NCBI GenBank assembly: GCA_036874045.1
Contig: CM072344.1
Coordinates: forward strand, 5,614,501 to 5,678,500
Direction: 5' to 3'
From: Cymodocea nodosa
Lineage: Eukaryota; Streptophyta; Magnoliopsida; Alismatales; Cymodoceaceae
Length of the DNA stretch: 64,000 nucleotides
In this document: in pieces, positions 12,564-24,459 of the stretch
Numbering within the stretch: the stretch's first letter is position 1
Layout: every line of letters starts with the position of its first letter
Made by a program: the position numbers and the translations under genes
Notes under the pieces: model-generated
Databases searched by the model: none
What the model was told of the DNA's origin: nothing
Seen by the model: the letters and a program-made list of their open reading frames with translations, nothing else

Positions 12564-13148
12564 TACAAAACCCTCATGTGAAATTTGACATTCTAGACAT
12601 TCTATTTTGTTTCTATCTGAACTTTTCATTTTCTTTCTATCCAAACTTTCCAGTGTACTAACATGCCAACGTCTTATCCAATGGAATTCAACTACTTTCC
12701 CTTTTTATGGTTGAATTTTGTCATACACTAATTTCCTTAAAGTCAATCAAAGGTATCTACATGCTCATGGCAAATTCAATTATAAGTTGGAAGTTAAAGA
12801 AATAAGAAAATACTTTTAAATTCTTATAAAGTTATATCAAATCCTAAATTAACTTGGAACATTTATATAGCTACTAATTTACAATATAAACTTCCTTTTT
12901 CAATTAAATTATTTTCTAGCAATAATCATTCTATGCATATTTCATCTAATTCAGTGTATCATAACAAAATTAAAAATATTAAAATTGATTGTCATATCGT
13001 TAGAAAAAAAGTTCAAATAAGATTCATTCTAATTGCATTAATAGTTGACTGATATCTTCACAAAAGGATTACTAAGCCCAGCAGCATCAAAACCTCTTGA
13101 CCGAGCTAAGATTAAAATACTTACCTACCAACTTGTAGGGGAGGAGGT
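12564..13148 (+). pseudogene. copia RNase H tail remnant
   Basis: From about 12905 to 13020 a decayed frame reads SNNHSMHIS...IKIDCHIVRKKVQ. This corresponds to the end of a Ty1/copia RNase H domain (normally an HIEIDCHFIREKV-like stretch). The following part has the ADIFTKGL region only in degenerate form and ends in a purine-rich tract (gtaggggaggagg) just before an LTR. The first 300 bases are too decayed to assign. This is a different copia lineage from the SIRE-type elements nearby. Confidence 0.55.
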
Positions 13149-13337
13149 GTTGGATTAAAACCTTTCTATTAAAATAATTTGTTATACTTTGTTACCGTTT
13201 AACTACCATTCGGAACTGTTACTTGTTTTTGGCTAATGGCTGGTTAAGCCAACTATAAATGTTAGCCGAGGGCTCTTATTTTCGTAAACAATATACATTT
13301 GAATGAAATTAGAACAGTCGGTTCTTTTCCTACGATA
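13149..13337 (+). repeat. short copia 3' LTR
   Basis: It begins TGTTGGATTAAAAC directly after a polypurine tract and has a TATA box (TATAAAT near 13254). It appears to end near gttcttttcctac. About 190 bp is short, as in several small copia lineages. The 3' end is inferred, since no target duplication could be checked. It lies about 350 bp beyond the 3' end of the DUF620 gene; between them (13338-13691) I see nothing recognisable. Confidence 0.5.
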
Positions 13338-13691
13338 TGTAGCGTGCACCATTGAACGTCTAATCTTGGAAATGCAAGAATGCATGAATGTTAGGAGGGA
13401 AAGAAATTCACGAAAACAAAACTCATACGTCGATATATATGTATATGGTAAAACTCTGGTTGAAGTTTCTCTTAATAAAATTCTTTGAGCTAATCAGACA
13501 CTACAATGCTGAAATCAATCCGAAACACCATGAATTGAAATATATTATGGGAGTTCTTATGAACCGATCGAATTGATGCAGTACTGATGTACATGAGACG
13601 AGACATGTTCCTTCTCATCGAATCTTTGATTTGCTTGTTAGTCGTAGGATGGTAAAACAATCCATCATCACCCGCAGATTATTTGATTGCA

Positions 13692-15580
13692 TCAAAATCG
13701 ATTCGCTGTATTCAAAATCTCGGCCGGGGGGATGAAGTAGTCCATGGAAAGCCCCGGGACGTCGAAGACAACGTCGTCGATCCTCCACTCCTCCTCCATC
13801 CTGGTCATGCTGTTGCGATCCGATGCCTCCCCAAAGCGCAAGACGGTGGCGACGGAGCGACCACGGTGGGCGACGAGGAGCCCATCGACCTCCTCGTAGT
13901 CCTCGACGGTGCTGGTGATGGTCGTCTCCCAGTACACGGTGTCGGTGGCATGGGCCTGGACTCTGGTCAGGTGTGAGTCTTCCAAGTACACGAGGAGCCC
14001 ACTCCTCTGGCTGAAGTAGCCGAACAGGACGTGCCTGATGACCTCTGCCGGCCCTTCGCTCCTCTCCGCAATGTTGGCTCTGTCGGCTGACACCTTCAGC
14101 ACGAAGCAGTCGTCGTCGCCGATTCGCTTCTCCCCGAGGCACTGTGCTTTGCTGAACAAGCTTCCAGTGATCTCGGGATCCAAGCCCTGTCCCAATGCAC
14201 AGATGGTACGGAGCGTCAATCTTGGAATTTTACAGGTTGTTCTTTATGCTCAAATTTTGTTAGATATTAAAATCCTTAAATATATATATATATTACCTGA
14301 GTCAAATAATAATACAAAAGAAAGAAACACGTACCTGATAATATTTAAATTTTAAAAAAATATCAAAATTCAAAACTTGTTTTCTTGAATAAATTCAAAA
14401 CTCTTTTCGTAGGCTGGAATATTCTATGACACCAAGCAGTTTTTCTGTAGTTACGCATAAATTAATATTTATAATTACAAATTCAATCATATACACATAT
14501 TTACACAAAAATAATGGCACGACACAAATTTATGGTATACCTCTAAATACCACAGTCACGTACGTTGTTTTTTTAGATTTTAAAGATATTTCTAGGGAAT
14601 TTTTTATAATTATTTTTAAAATTAAAATTTAATTATATTATTTATTTCTTTATTTATTTATAGTATATCTACTATGTAACAAAATTTTAACGTAATTTGA
14701 TTTACACATTTTTGCAATTTAAAAACCCAGATTGAAATTTAAGTAGAATTGATGAATTTTTAGAATGTGCAGAAGAATGAGCCCGTACTTTTTATGAAAA
14801 GTAGGCAAAAAAATTTGGACACCGGAAAAAGGCGAAACTTACCTGAATGGTTCGCCGGAGAGGCCGGAGAGGCCCCTTGGCAGCATGTATTCCAAGCCAA
14901 GGGATGTGCCTCCACACAATCTTGCCGTTGCTGCCAGCGACAATCTTGCATCCGGCTATTGCGAGCTCCATCGACCACATACCAGGAGACATCCGCCAGA
15001 GCAGAAAGCACCCACTCTCCCCGCCGCCTCTGCTAGTAGAGCCAAGTCTGCCGGAGGCAATCGTCTCGGCTCCGTAGCAGGCCATCCTCATGGTGCCAGT
15101 GGTGTACACGTTCTTCACGTTCTTCCGGAGCTTCAGGAACCCGGTGGCAGCTAGGTACTGTTGTATGATGTAATGCGCCGAAGAAGTTTCCTGTGGAAGT
15201 TAGGATTCCACATTTTCAACGATGACTTCGGCATATAGATTAGGAACGACGACAAGACATAAGAATGGAACACGTACGATGGGAACGTCCTTGACAGAGA
15301 GGCATTGCACCGGCGCCTCACCGGGCAAGGACACCGGAGCCAGTGGACATCCGAGGACCCCCAGCATCAGCTTCAAATCTGTGCTCTTGTCGTGGAAGTA
15401 GACCGCGTGACGGCCACCGGGCAAGCTTCTGGACCGAAACCACGACCGGATGACGTCCCACGAGCTCTCCTTCTCGCTGCCTTCGCCTCCTGCCTCCGGG
15501 TCCGGACCTTCTATCAGGGGCGTCAGTGGCCGCACTCTCCATCTGTGGTGGTTCTTCCCAACATTCCCGCTTGGACCCAT
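13692..15580 (-). CDS. DUF620 family protein, 3 exons: complement(13692..14186, 14843..15190, 15278..15580)
   Basis: Host gene of the plant DUF620 family, whose biochemical role is unknown to me. The three exons are 303, 348 and 495 nt and join in phase 0 into a protein of about 381 residues. The introns (15191-15277 and 14187-14842) have GT-AG ends. Exon 1 gives the N-terminus with SWDVIRSWF and LMLGVLGCPLAPV. Exon 2 gives ETSSAHYIIQQYLAATG, ESGCFLLWRMSPGMWSMEL and VWRHIPWLGIHAAKGP. Exon 3 gives GLDPE, IRHVLFGYFSQRSGLLVYLE, VYWETTITST and MEEEWRIDDVVFDVPGLSMD. All are hallmark stretches of the family and no stop breaks the frame. The ATG at 15580 was chosen because an upstream in-frame ATG (15853) would translate the CT microsatellite into an implausible Arg-Glu run. 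Exons are GC-rich and intron 2 is AT-rich. Probably a functional gene. Confidence 0.92.
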
Positions 15581-15716
15581 CAGCACAACAGGAGTAAGAT
15601 CACAACTTAACTTAGTCTGAAGACAGGAGGGAGAAGGAGGAGGAGAATATTGGAAGGATGTGGAGAGGAGAGGGAATCTCGTTGGATCTTGTGTCCTCTG
15701 TATGGAAATGGCCAGA

Positions 15717-15764
15717 GGGAATATAAAGGTGGTGGAGGGAGGAGGGGAGCTCTTTTCTGATTGG

Positions 15765-15802
<38 letters not shown>
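15717..15802 (-). promoter_or_regulatory. putative core promoter / CT-repeat of the DUF620 gene
   Basis: A pure TC run (15767-15802; GA on the coding strand) lies upstream of a TATA-like TTTATATT (about 15728-15720, minus strand), roughly 140 bp before the chosen start codon. GA/CT tracts are common near plant transcription starts. The TATA assignment is inference. Confidence 0.4.
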
Positions 15803-15804
<2 letters not shown>

Positions 15805-15860
15805 CTGAACTCTCAAAGAAGGTTTGGTGAGTCGTTTGGGTCCTCTCCGTCATGACTTCA

Positions 15861-16789
15861 TCTCTTTTGCTTTATGCACCATATCCTTCCTTCCTTTAAG
15901 TCCCACCTTGCCTTTCCTTTTTTGTTTTCAGTGCTGCCGGTCACATTGTTAATTTTTTTTTGTTACAATGTACAATTTTTGTATCTTTGAGAATTTAAAT
16001 CTTAAAAGAAATTATAAATGTCATTACTTTTGTGGAAGAATTCAGGTGATACACAAGTAGTCTGTGATAATGGTAATTTTTCATCTGAATTCTAATTTAA
16101 GAATTCTTCCATTATGATAAGTGGAAGATGAAGTATGATATCTTCCATTCCATTCCATTCAAAAGAAACCAATCTGAATTCATCAATTCAGTCAAAAGCA
16201 TTAACCATATTATCAAAACCAAAACAAAGGTAATTTGTGATTAGGAAAGTGTAACCGAGGAAGACTTAATCCTGAAACTGAATGGCCTCAGGGCTTTGTG
16301 TCATCAACCCTAAGGAACAAGGGCCATCTGATGAAAGCTTGAATGAAAAGGTGAATGAAGCGGAAGTGGGGGGAAAAAACAACAATCATGTCTTGTTCCG
16401 GCTCTCGGAGAACGGGAACATCCTTTAATGTGCTACAATTGAACTGAGTCCTTTTTTCCACGTTGGTGAAACATTGAGTGAATAGCAATGGGGGAAGTGG
16501 GGAACGCTTTGTTCCCTACCGTCCTCCCAGTTGGACGAGCAGTGATTACGATTCAATGCTAGCGTCCTTTCTTCCTTTCTCTTTCCAGGTAGACGGAAAT
16601 ACAAGTATGAATGCTTTCGCAATAAATTTGCCAAGAATGTCTTTAATGGATTTTTTTTGCAAAATAGAGATAAGTAATTTTAAGCCTTCTTCTATTTCTT
16701 TTAATTTCTTTTGTCATAATTCATTTCTCTTTCTACTTGGAGTATTGTTTGATCTCTCAAGGATATAATTACATCATCTAAATCAATTT
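15861..16789. other. intergenic, upstream of DUF620 gene
   Basis: No gene is supported. A short ATTCC repeat lies near 16142-16160. The stretch 16240-16600 is less AT-rich and looks like unique sequence, but its ORFs on both strands overlap each other and show no family signature. From about 16640 upward it may include the decayed 3' end of the RTE LINE. Confidence 0.4.
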
Positions 16790-19700
16790 TTTCTTATCTA
16801 CTCTTCTATGCCTATTAATTTTCATATTATCATTCATCAATTTAAGCATGTGTAAATAGTAGTTTTATAGAATATTTTTTTACTTCTCTGGGTATTCTTT
16901 TATCACATAATACTTTAAAATATTTTCCTATTTCATCCATCTTACTCTAATCCTATAAATAAAATTCTTTATAATTTCAACATTGCCACTTATTTTAAAT
17001 CCTAAGTATTTAAAAGTCTTACCTTCATGAATCTCATAGTCATCTAAATATATACCACTATCGTTATACTTATTTTCATTGAACCTACATTTCATATTTT
17101 AAATTTTTGACCTATTCAATCTAAATCATTTAAAGTATTTCTCTATAATTTTAATTTAAAACTAATTCTTATCTTAATTTCATCAACTAAAACTATCATC
17201 ACAGCATACATCAAGATATTTCTCAAATCTTCTTAGTTACTTCACCCATAACTAAGACAAATATAAACTTAGAGAACACCATTAAGGTAAACCTATGTCT
17301 ATCAAAAATTTCCTAATTTCTCCTTCTATAGTTTTAACACTAGTAAATGTTCTTTCATACATGTCATTTATAATACTAATATATTCATGGGTGTTCCTTT
17401 TTTTCTAAAACTTAACACAATAGTTTACTTGGTACTCTATCATAATTTTTTTTAATAAATGAAAATCATATGAAGGTACTTTTTCTTAACTCTAATATTT
17501 TTTATTAGTTATCTAAGTAAATGAATATCTTCCATTATTGACCTACTCAACATAAATCCAATTTGATTTTTTCTAGTTTTACTTATATGCCATAGTCTTT
17601 ACTCAATTACCCTTTCCTATAATTTCATAGTATGATTCATTAACTTAATACCAAGATAATTAATACATTCTTGTATTTCTTGTTAGGAAAATCTTTCTTA
17701 ACTAATTTTGATGATACAAAAATTAATGATAAAAATAAGTAAGTAGAATATATGTTAAGATTGTTGTAAAAAGATGGGAAATAATGTAAAACAAGGCCAT
17801 AGAAAAACAAAAAGAAAGGTGTGGGACATATACAACAAGACCAAAGAAAAAGGAAGATAAAGGAACTAAGGAGAAGATCAAGCAAAGTCAAGCAAAGATG
17901 CAACAAAAGCTTAAAGACTCAAGATGTAGAAATGCGTGAAGTTTATTGGAATGTACAAAGTTTATTTGAAATTATGTAATAATGATGTAATATTTAAGTC
18001 TAGTGTCCTAAGGCAAATTGTAAATCCCATTGATGATTTCTTATATTGGAATCTTCATATAATATATTTAGAATAGGTGCATGTACTTAGAATAAGTATT
18101 TAGAATAGTCTAGACATGCATATAGTTAAGTACTTAGACTAATAAAGAATTAGCATATCATTTTAGAAAAACAAAATACTAATTTTTGAGCTAAGAGTGC
18201 AATTGAACTATATACTTAGATCAACATACTAATTTTGGTACTAGCATACTATTTTTAAGGGATAGTAATTACTATGCCAAGACAAGCATATCAATTATAA
18301 GTATCGAAATACCGTTGTAAAGAACAAACTTGCAATTACTCATTAGAGTAGAAATAGCATACCATTATTGTAAAATGACATACCATTTGTCTAGGGTTCA
18401 CAATGTCTATCATATGGATTTTTCATCAATATACCGATTATTCTTCAAGAAACTAGGGCTCATATGGTCTAGCATACCATTTATTTTATCGATATACCAA
18501 TCCTACTAGCTATTAGATCAACAACATACTAAATCCACTAAAAATAGAAAATCTATCTACTCATTATGTCACCCTTTCTAGGTTGTAAAACCTTATATAA
18601 AGGCATCCCTAGGCCATATGTTGTATGAAAGAATACTCTCACACCTTCCATGCTTGTGTTTAGGGTGAGCCCCTATAAATCTTGTGTATTCTTGTAATTT
18701 GTACCTTTATTTCCTCTATCTATGAAGCACTCAATGTTTGCATAGCATATTTACTATAAATGCATTGTTAATTTGATTAAATTGGTTGAATTCACTATTC
18801 ACCCTATTTTAATGAAACCAATCGATCTTAACATATCTCTCTTATTCTTAAATGTAAGTTTCTTTTTTCCTCCATTCTTCTAACATATTTTTTGTCTTTA
18901 AAATTATATTAAAAAACTTAGTTAACCACATAATCCCAACTTCACTCATACACTTACATACTTTAATAGGAACACCATCTAATTTAATAGTTTTCATATA
19001 TTTCATTTTCTTAATAGCTTATTGTAAGTCTACACTATTAATTCTTCTAAAATAACTATAATTTATATACCTTATATTATCGCCTAAATTTTGCGTGTAA
19101 GAGTTTCTTATGGTAGATTCATCAAAAAGTTTACCAAAATACCTACACTGTCTATTTTTTATTTAATTGTTATTTCTAGAAACTCTACCATCCTCATCTT
19201 TAATAAACTTGACTAAAATTTCTATATTTGCTTTCTCTAACCTTAACCAATTTATGCATTGTATTTTCTCCTTATTTTATGTTCAAATTATCATATAATT
19301 CCTTACAAGCATGATTTTTAACTTCATTAACAATTTTCTTAGCAATTCTTTTTGGTACCTTAGACTTCTCTAAATTTTCCTCATTTTTATATTTATATAT
19401 ATAGGTTTTATAGCATTCTTTCCTTTCTTATCTTTTATACATTTTCATTTCACCACTAACTTTCTTTGCCTAATGGAGTCATCTTAGGAGACTTCTAAAA
19501 TTTTTCTAAAAATCTTTTTAATAGAAGTAGTCATATCATTTTAAAATCTATGTGCTTCTCCATCTACTCTTATATTCTTTCTTTTAGCTTGTCATCTCTA
19601 AATATCATTTTCTTTTTACTTTTTACGTTTACCACCAAATTCTTGAATTCTTACTTGCTTTAATCTTTCTTTGCCTAATATTGATATTAGCACCTAATAC

Positions 19701-20046
19701 TAACAATCTATATTGTGTGGTTAAGCTTTCTCTTATAATAACTTTACAATTTTTACACATTCATTAATTTATTTTTCTGGTAGTAAAAAATCTATTTGAC
19801 TAACATTTGAATCACTTTTAAATGTAATTAAATACTCATTTTCTAAAAATTGTTAGCTACTAAAAGGTCATAAGTTATGCTAAAGTCTAAAATTAAATTT
19901 TTCTTTTCACTTCTATTACCAAAATCAAATCCTCCATGATTTCTTTTATATCCTATATTTTCCTCTCCTACATGGCTATTTAGATCACTTTCAATAATGA
20001 ACTTTTCACTAATAAGTAAAACATAAATAAAATTATCTAATATCAA
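16790..20046 (-). mobile_element. decayed RTE-type LINE, split by a solo LTR
   Basis: A non-LTR retrotransposon read on the minus strand. 20046 to about 19830 has the endonuclease stretch with DLNSHVGEE and GGFDFGNRSE. About 19280-18840 has DEDGRV, FGKLFDE, IKKMK and DGVPIKVCK...IMWLTKFFN. After removal of the LTR at 17681-18833 the protein resumes with CINYLGIKLMNHTMKL and then QIGFMLSRSIMEDIHLL, INDMYE, and KTFKYLGFKISG. These are the known order of RTE reverse transcriptase segments, including the GIKLMSHTMK-like block. Stops and frameshifts are frequent, so it is an old fossil. The 5' end is truncated at about 20046 and the 3' end is unclear near 16650-16800. Confidence 0.75.
17681..18833 (+). 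repeat. solo copia LTR inside the LINE
   Basis: 1153 bp, TGTTAGGAAAATC at the start and CGATCTTAACA at the end, with a clear TATA box (TATATAA at 18594-18600). Flanking 5-mers are tttct (17676-17680) and tatct (18834-18838), a target duplication with one mismatch. It interrupts the LINE frame between the EEWRK and CINYLGIK blocks, which join in the correct order without it. The ends resemble the SIRE/Maximus-type LTRs nearby. No internal region is present, so it arose by LTR-LTR recombination. Confidence 0.8.
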
Positions 20047-22609
20047 GCAACACCAAGAATAAAGCCCTAAAACTGTGAGCGCAGCATCAAAGGAACACTT
20101 TTGGCTTCCAATGGTAAAGCAAATTTCATTCTAACTTGTGTAACTTTTAGTTATTTGAGACGACAGTAAGCTTTTTCATTGTTGAGATCATCAAGAAGAA
20201 GAAACCCAAATGCCAAATCCAAAGCATCTCCACACAGGCAAAGCATTTTTGTGTCAAATGCTGTACATGGACGGCAGAGAGAATCAAGCACTTCTTAGAA
20301 GAGGCGAATGTTAAAAGAGAACAGCTAATAGATCTGAACAAATCCTCACAACTTCCCTGTGATCTAAATCAGACTTGGAGGTAGTCTTTTAAGGTGAGAA
20401 GGTGTTGCACGATCTACGACATATGGTATTTCCGAAACGCATGGCACATGCAAATCGGACCCCACACAAGACCAACCCATCCATTCATTTATAAGTGTTC
20501 ACCTACGTGAGAGACTGTGCGAGTCACATAAAGATATACAAGGGCATGCCACCAAATCCAGAGATACGTATCCCCCACCAGTATTTAATTATCAGTGGCC
20601 ACGGATGTTTTTCCTATCTTACACGGATAAAAAATAATATTGTGATAAAAACGGCAACAACAGAGCAGCCGACGAACTCGGATGTTTTTTTACGTGATTA
20701 CATCAGTTCACTTCTCAAGTAAATGCCAGGCCACTCTCGGCTTCATGAATAGGTGACGATCCCAGTCTCTGTCCAGTGAGTGATGCATTTCTTCCAAAAG
20801 TAGATCTGTAGGATTTACCATATATATTAAAGATGAATTTGGATCAAAGTAATAACTTAGGGATCCCGATCCGGGTCCGAGACCATTGATAGTGAGATGG
20901 CTGGTGTAGATTATAGTTGTAAATGATGAGGTTCCAAGTTTTGCACAACCAACCTTGTAGTATTTTTTTAAACTATAACTATTATTTTATCACTTAAAAA
21001 ATATTAAAAAGAAGTTGCAACCTACTCAGTTGTACGTTGCCAACCTAGAAAACACAAAAACATTTTCATTTAAAAAACACACAGAGAGTTGGGAGATATC
21101 TATCAGAAAAAGACCGGATAACTTGATCTCGAGACACATTTTCAAAAAAGCCTCAAGACTGTGCGAAAGTGGATCTTACCCTTTCAGTATGCTTTCTTCG
21201 TACAACATGAAAATAAAGAAGAGTCTAGACCAAAGTAATGTCCTACGAAAATTCGTAGAACCGCTGGATTCTGAAACAATTTCGCAGTAATTTTTTGTTA
21301 GTAACGTAAATTCACTGATACCATAAATTCTTTGCCTGCACAGAGAGCTAGCGACCCATCCTGTGCATATGGGATGGGTCCCTCTCATGTATGGTAACTC
21401 CCATCTTATTGAATTGGACTGAGTTTAACCACCCACGTTGCCAATTCACTAGGTTCTTTCAATCTTCCTCCATGTGTGGCCTATATTCACTAGCAACGAC
21501 ACTAGAGCAGAGCAGTGTGATTCTTTTTTCAAAGTGGGTATCTTTACTTTTGCTTTTCTAGGGCAGAGAAATTGTGATATCCTTTATATGTTCTGATGAT
21601 TTGAGGTACCCCCCATGTGCCCGCAACTCATCAATCATCGTTCATTGTCAGATACCAGTTTAAATGAAGATAAACTGCGCGCTTTCGATTTTTCTAGTGG
21701 CAGTTCTACTGAATTGACATGCAAAGATAAGATCAGGATTATTGGATGGATACCATTCTGCATCATATCATGACTTACCAACAGACAGATGGAAAGCAAT
21801 GCCGTCGTGGAATGTCTGATCTGTGTGACAGATATAACATAAGGTTATCAAAGACAGGTGATGAGATCTGAACCCACACAAATCACACCAACGCTGAGAC
21901 TAAACAAACTAAATTCTTTTACCTGTATTTTTTCAGAAAAAGGAGGCTTCAACGCATGTTCATGTTTCCGTGATCTCATCAGTGTCATATAAGTATATGG
22001 TACACTACAGGTGGGTCAAAAGAACCATTCGTTAGCTGGCATTACGAGTTTCTTTCTTATGAGTAAGACAGTAGGAGACAGGAATCACGTCTAGAAATTT
22101 ATCTCACATTAATGACATCAGGAGATTAGGATTGACGTCCTTGTCCATAGCAGGAGATATCATGTGAATATCATCCATAAACAGATGCAATGCAGTTTCT
22201 TCTTCAAGCAGAATCCCAACATCAATATTATTAAACTAATATACTTCACCATTCACCGCCAACTATCTTTTGGAAAAAGTTTTCAGGAGATGGCTTCTCT
22301 CCTTTAAGCAAATGATTACAACACTTGTACCACTAAGCGATAAAACTCTATATACAACAGCAGTTAAGACGAACAATCAAATAACTAATTTGTACCGCAG
22401 AAGACAATGAACTCAACTAGTTCAACTGTACCTTAGTTGACATTTGATAAAAAAAGATCACTGTACAAACTAATCTACAAGGCCCTAACTAATTGATTTT
22501 AATTCTTATTACATTAGCACAAAGATATACGTCTGCCTAGCTTGTTTGCTTGAAACATTTTTTCCATTAATATAAACTAAATATCATGAATAAGGCTTGG
22601 ATTTTTTGC
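20047..22609. other. gene-free stretch
   Basis: About 2.5 kb of moderately AT-rich sequence. The short ORFs near 20495, 21015 and 21388 have no recognisable domain, no conserved partner in the window and no codon pattern I trust. I see no RNA gene or repeat here. Confidence 0.5.
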
Positions 22610-23150
22610 TGTCATCTCCTATAAGATCAAATGGCTACACAAGAGAGAGTGAATTGTGTTTTTCAACATTTTCATTTATAATTTAAACTTTAAAATTAAA
22701 AATAAGTCAAGACACTATTTTAATCAAATCATTTTATTTAAGGTTTCAATTACAATATACAATTCAATTTTCTTTAAAAATTGTAAATGCAATTATATAA
22801 CGATCTTATGTTTTATCTAATCAATTTCATAACTACAAACAGAGAAAACTAATTTGTGGAATTTAAAACATTTCTCCCTATTTGAGATATTTCTTCTTCT
22901 GCAATTCTTCAATGACAAATATCTAACTTTCTCTACTTCACCGAATTTGCTTTCTTCTGATTCTTCAAATCTTTAATGACATGTATCTGACTTTCTCTTT
23001 TTCACCGATTTTTTTCTATCTAAAAGCTTTTCCCCGAAGAGGTATTTTGATCCCTGAAAATATTTTTCGTTTGGTGTATAGGGATAATTGATCAAGGAGA
23101 ATTCTATACCTTTTATACTATATCTTCATTTCATGCATATCTTCCACATT
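22610..23150 (-). repeat. SIRE-type copia LTR fragment, reverse orientation
   Basis: The stretch acaagagagagtgaattgtg near 22635 is the reverse of the attcacccccctcttg signature near the 3' end of the copia LTR ending at 24359. The following cttcttcaatgac repeats also resemble these LTRs. The right limit is set by the start of the next LTR at 23151. A truncated copy lying tail to head with that LTR. Confidence 0.45.
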
Positions 23151-24359
23151 TGTTAAGTATTTAATTTTGATGATATATGCTTTATTATCGTATTTAAATA
23201 AGTCTACATAATATTCTCTAAGTATATTTCTCTAAGTATAATAGTTAACAGATTATCGAAAAGTTTTATTTTTATGTCAGATAAATTAAAGATTTTCAAA
23301 GAGTTAGATTTGAAATAGTTAAACTTTCGGAGAGTTAACGTTTCGTTTTTGTCGAATACTTTATGTTAAAAACTCGTATAGTTAAGGTTATCTACACATG
23401 TGTTTTTAATGTTTTAAGTTGTCACGTGTTTTCCATGTGCGTTCAGTAATGAAAAATCGAATAGTTAGATAATTGTTCGAGTTTTTATACGCATGGATAA
23501 ATAACTATTCAAGTTTTATAAAAGGACTAACGAACAGATAAGTTTCTTTGTTTAGTCACGTGTTTTGTAGGTGCAAAAACTCGAAGAGTTAAAGGATAAG
23601 TGTTCGAGTTTTTACAGGACTTAAAGGATAAATGTTCGACTAAATCGAAGACTTAGAAAATATTCTACAAGACTCCAGGAAGATAAAATTTCGGTGAATC
23701 TACGAAGTGGAGATCGTGGAAATTCAAAATGTTAGTGGAGAAAGTGGAAATTAAAATAGAAAGTAATTTGGATTAAAGAGAAAATTAGTACGTGGATTAT
23801 GGATCAAGTGGATGAACATGCTGAAGGTGAAAGACAACAGAGTTCAACTACAAATAGAGAGTACGAGCTACATTACAATAGAGGATCCCAATCTCAAAAA
23901 CCAAGTCTGAATATTCAATCCGGATCCCTAACTGAAAAGTTAAGTTTGAATATTCATATTCTAAAAAATTCTCCAACATTAGAAGAAGTTTGAAATTCCA
24001 AGCAATTTTAGAAAAGGAGCTGCAAACGTAAGAAGTTTGGAAATTCGACAATTGGAGAAGAAGAGATACAGAAGCTGAGTAAAGAGAAAGAAAGAAGCTG
24101 TGTGCATAAAGATCAGGTTATATACAATTCAAAATTAGTTTTGAATAAGAGCTTTGTTTTCCTATTTGAATTGTATATCAAACATTATTGTATCAAAATC
24201 GTCAAGAAGGGAATTGAGCTGAAAAGATATTGTAAATTCTGTCTTGAAATAAAAGAATAGAATTTCATTTACGAGTATTTTGTACTATTGTTTTATCCAC
24301 TAGTATTTAATTACTAAAGACACAATTCACCCCCCTCTTGTGATACAAACGATCCTACA
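23151..24359 (+). repeat. 5' LTR of copia element (SIRE/Maximus-like)
   Basis: 1209 bp beginning TGTTAAGTATTTAATTTTGATG and ending GATCCTACA, followed within a few bases by a Met-initiator primer site. U3 holds an array of short inverted repeats with the flavour AACTCGAAGAGTTA / GTTCGAGTTT (about 23285-23640). A TATA-like box (TATAAAGG, 23518-23525) lies inside the array. No matching 3' LTR exists downstream. Confidence 0.8.
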
Positions 24360-24361
24360 AT

Positions 24362-24373
24362 TAGTATCAGAGC
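24362..24373 (+). other. primer binding site, initiator tRNA-Met type
   Basis: TAGTATCAGAGC, one substitution from the usual TGGTATCAGAGC of plant copia elements. Confidence 0.85.
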
Positions 24374-24459
24374 TTTCATTATTATCGTAATTAAAAGCTT
24401 TCATTTCTCTATTTAGGAATCGATTTTTCCTGTTATTTACTTCAAATCATCTGTTTAAA

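Noticed and set aside
13615-15610. Several open frames antisense to or out of frame with the DUF620 exons
   Set aside because: GC-rich exons keep several frames open; only the spliced minus-strand frame shows family motifs and consistent splice phases.
15581-15853. Upstream in-frame ATG at 15853 extending the DUF620 protein by 91 residues
   Set aside because: It would translate the TC microsatellite into an Arg-Glu run and a Pro/Ser-rich stretch; the conserved part begins only after the ATG at 15580.
20495-21388. Short ORFs in the gene-free stretch
   Set aside because: Below 95 codons, overlapping on opposite strands, with no recognisable motif or splice-site support.
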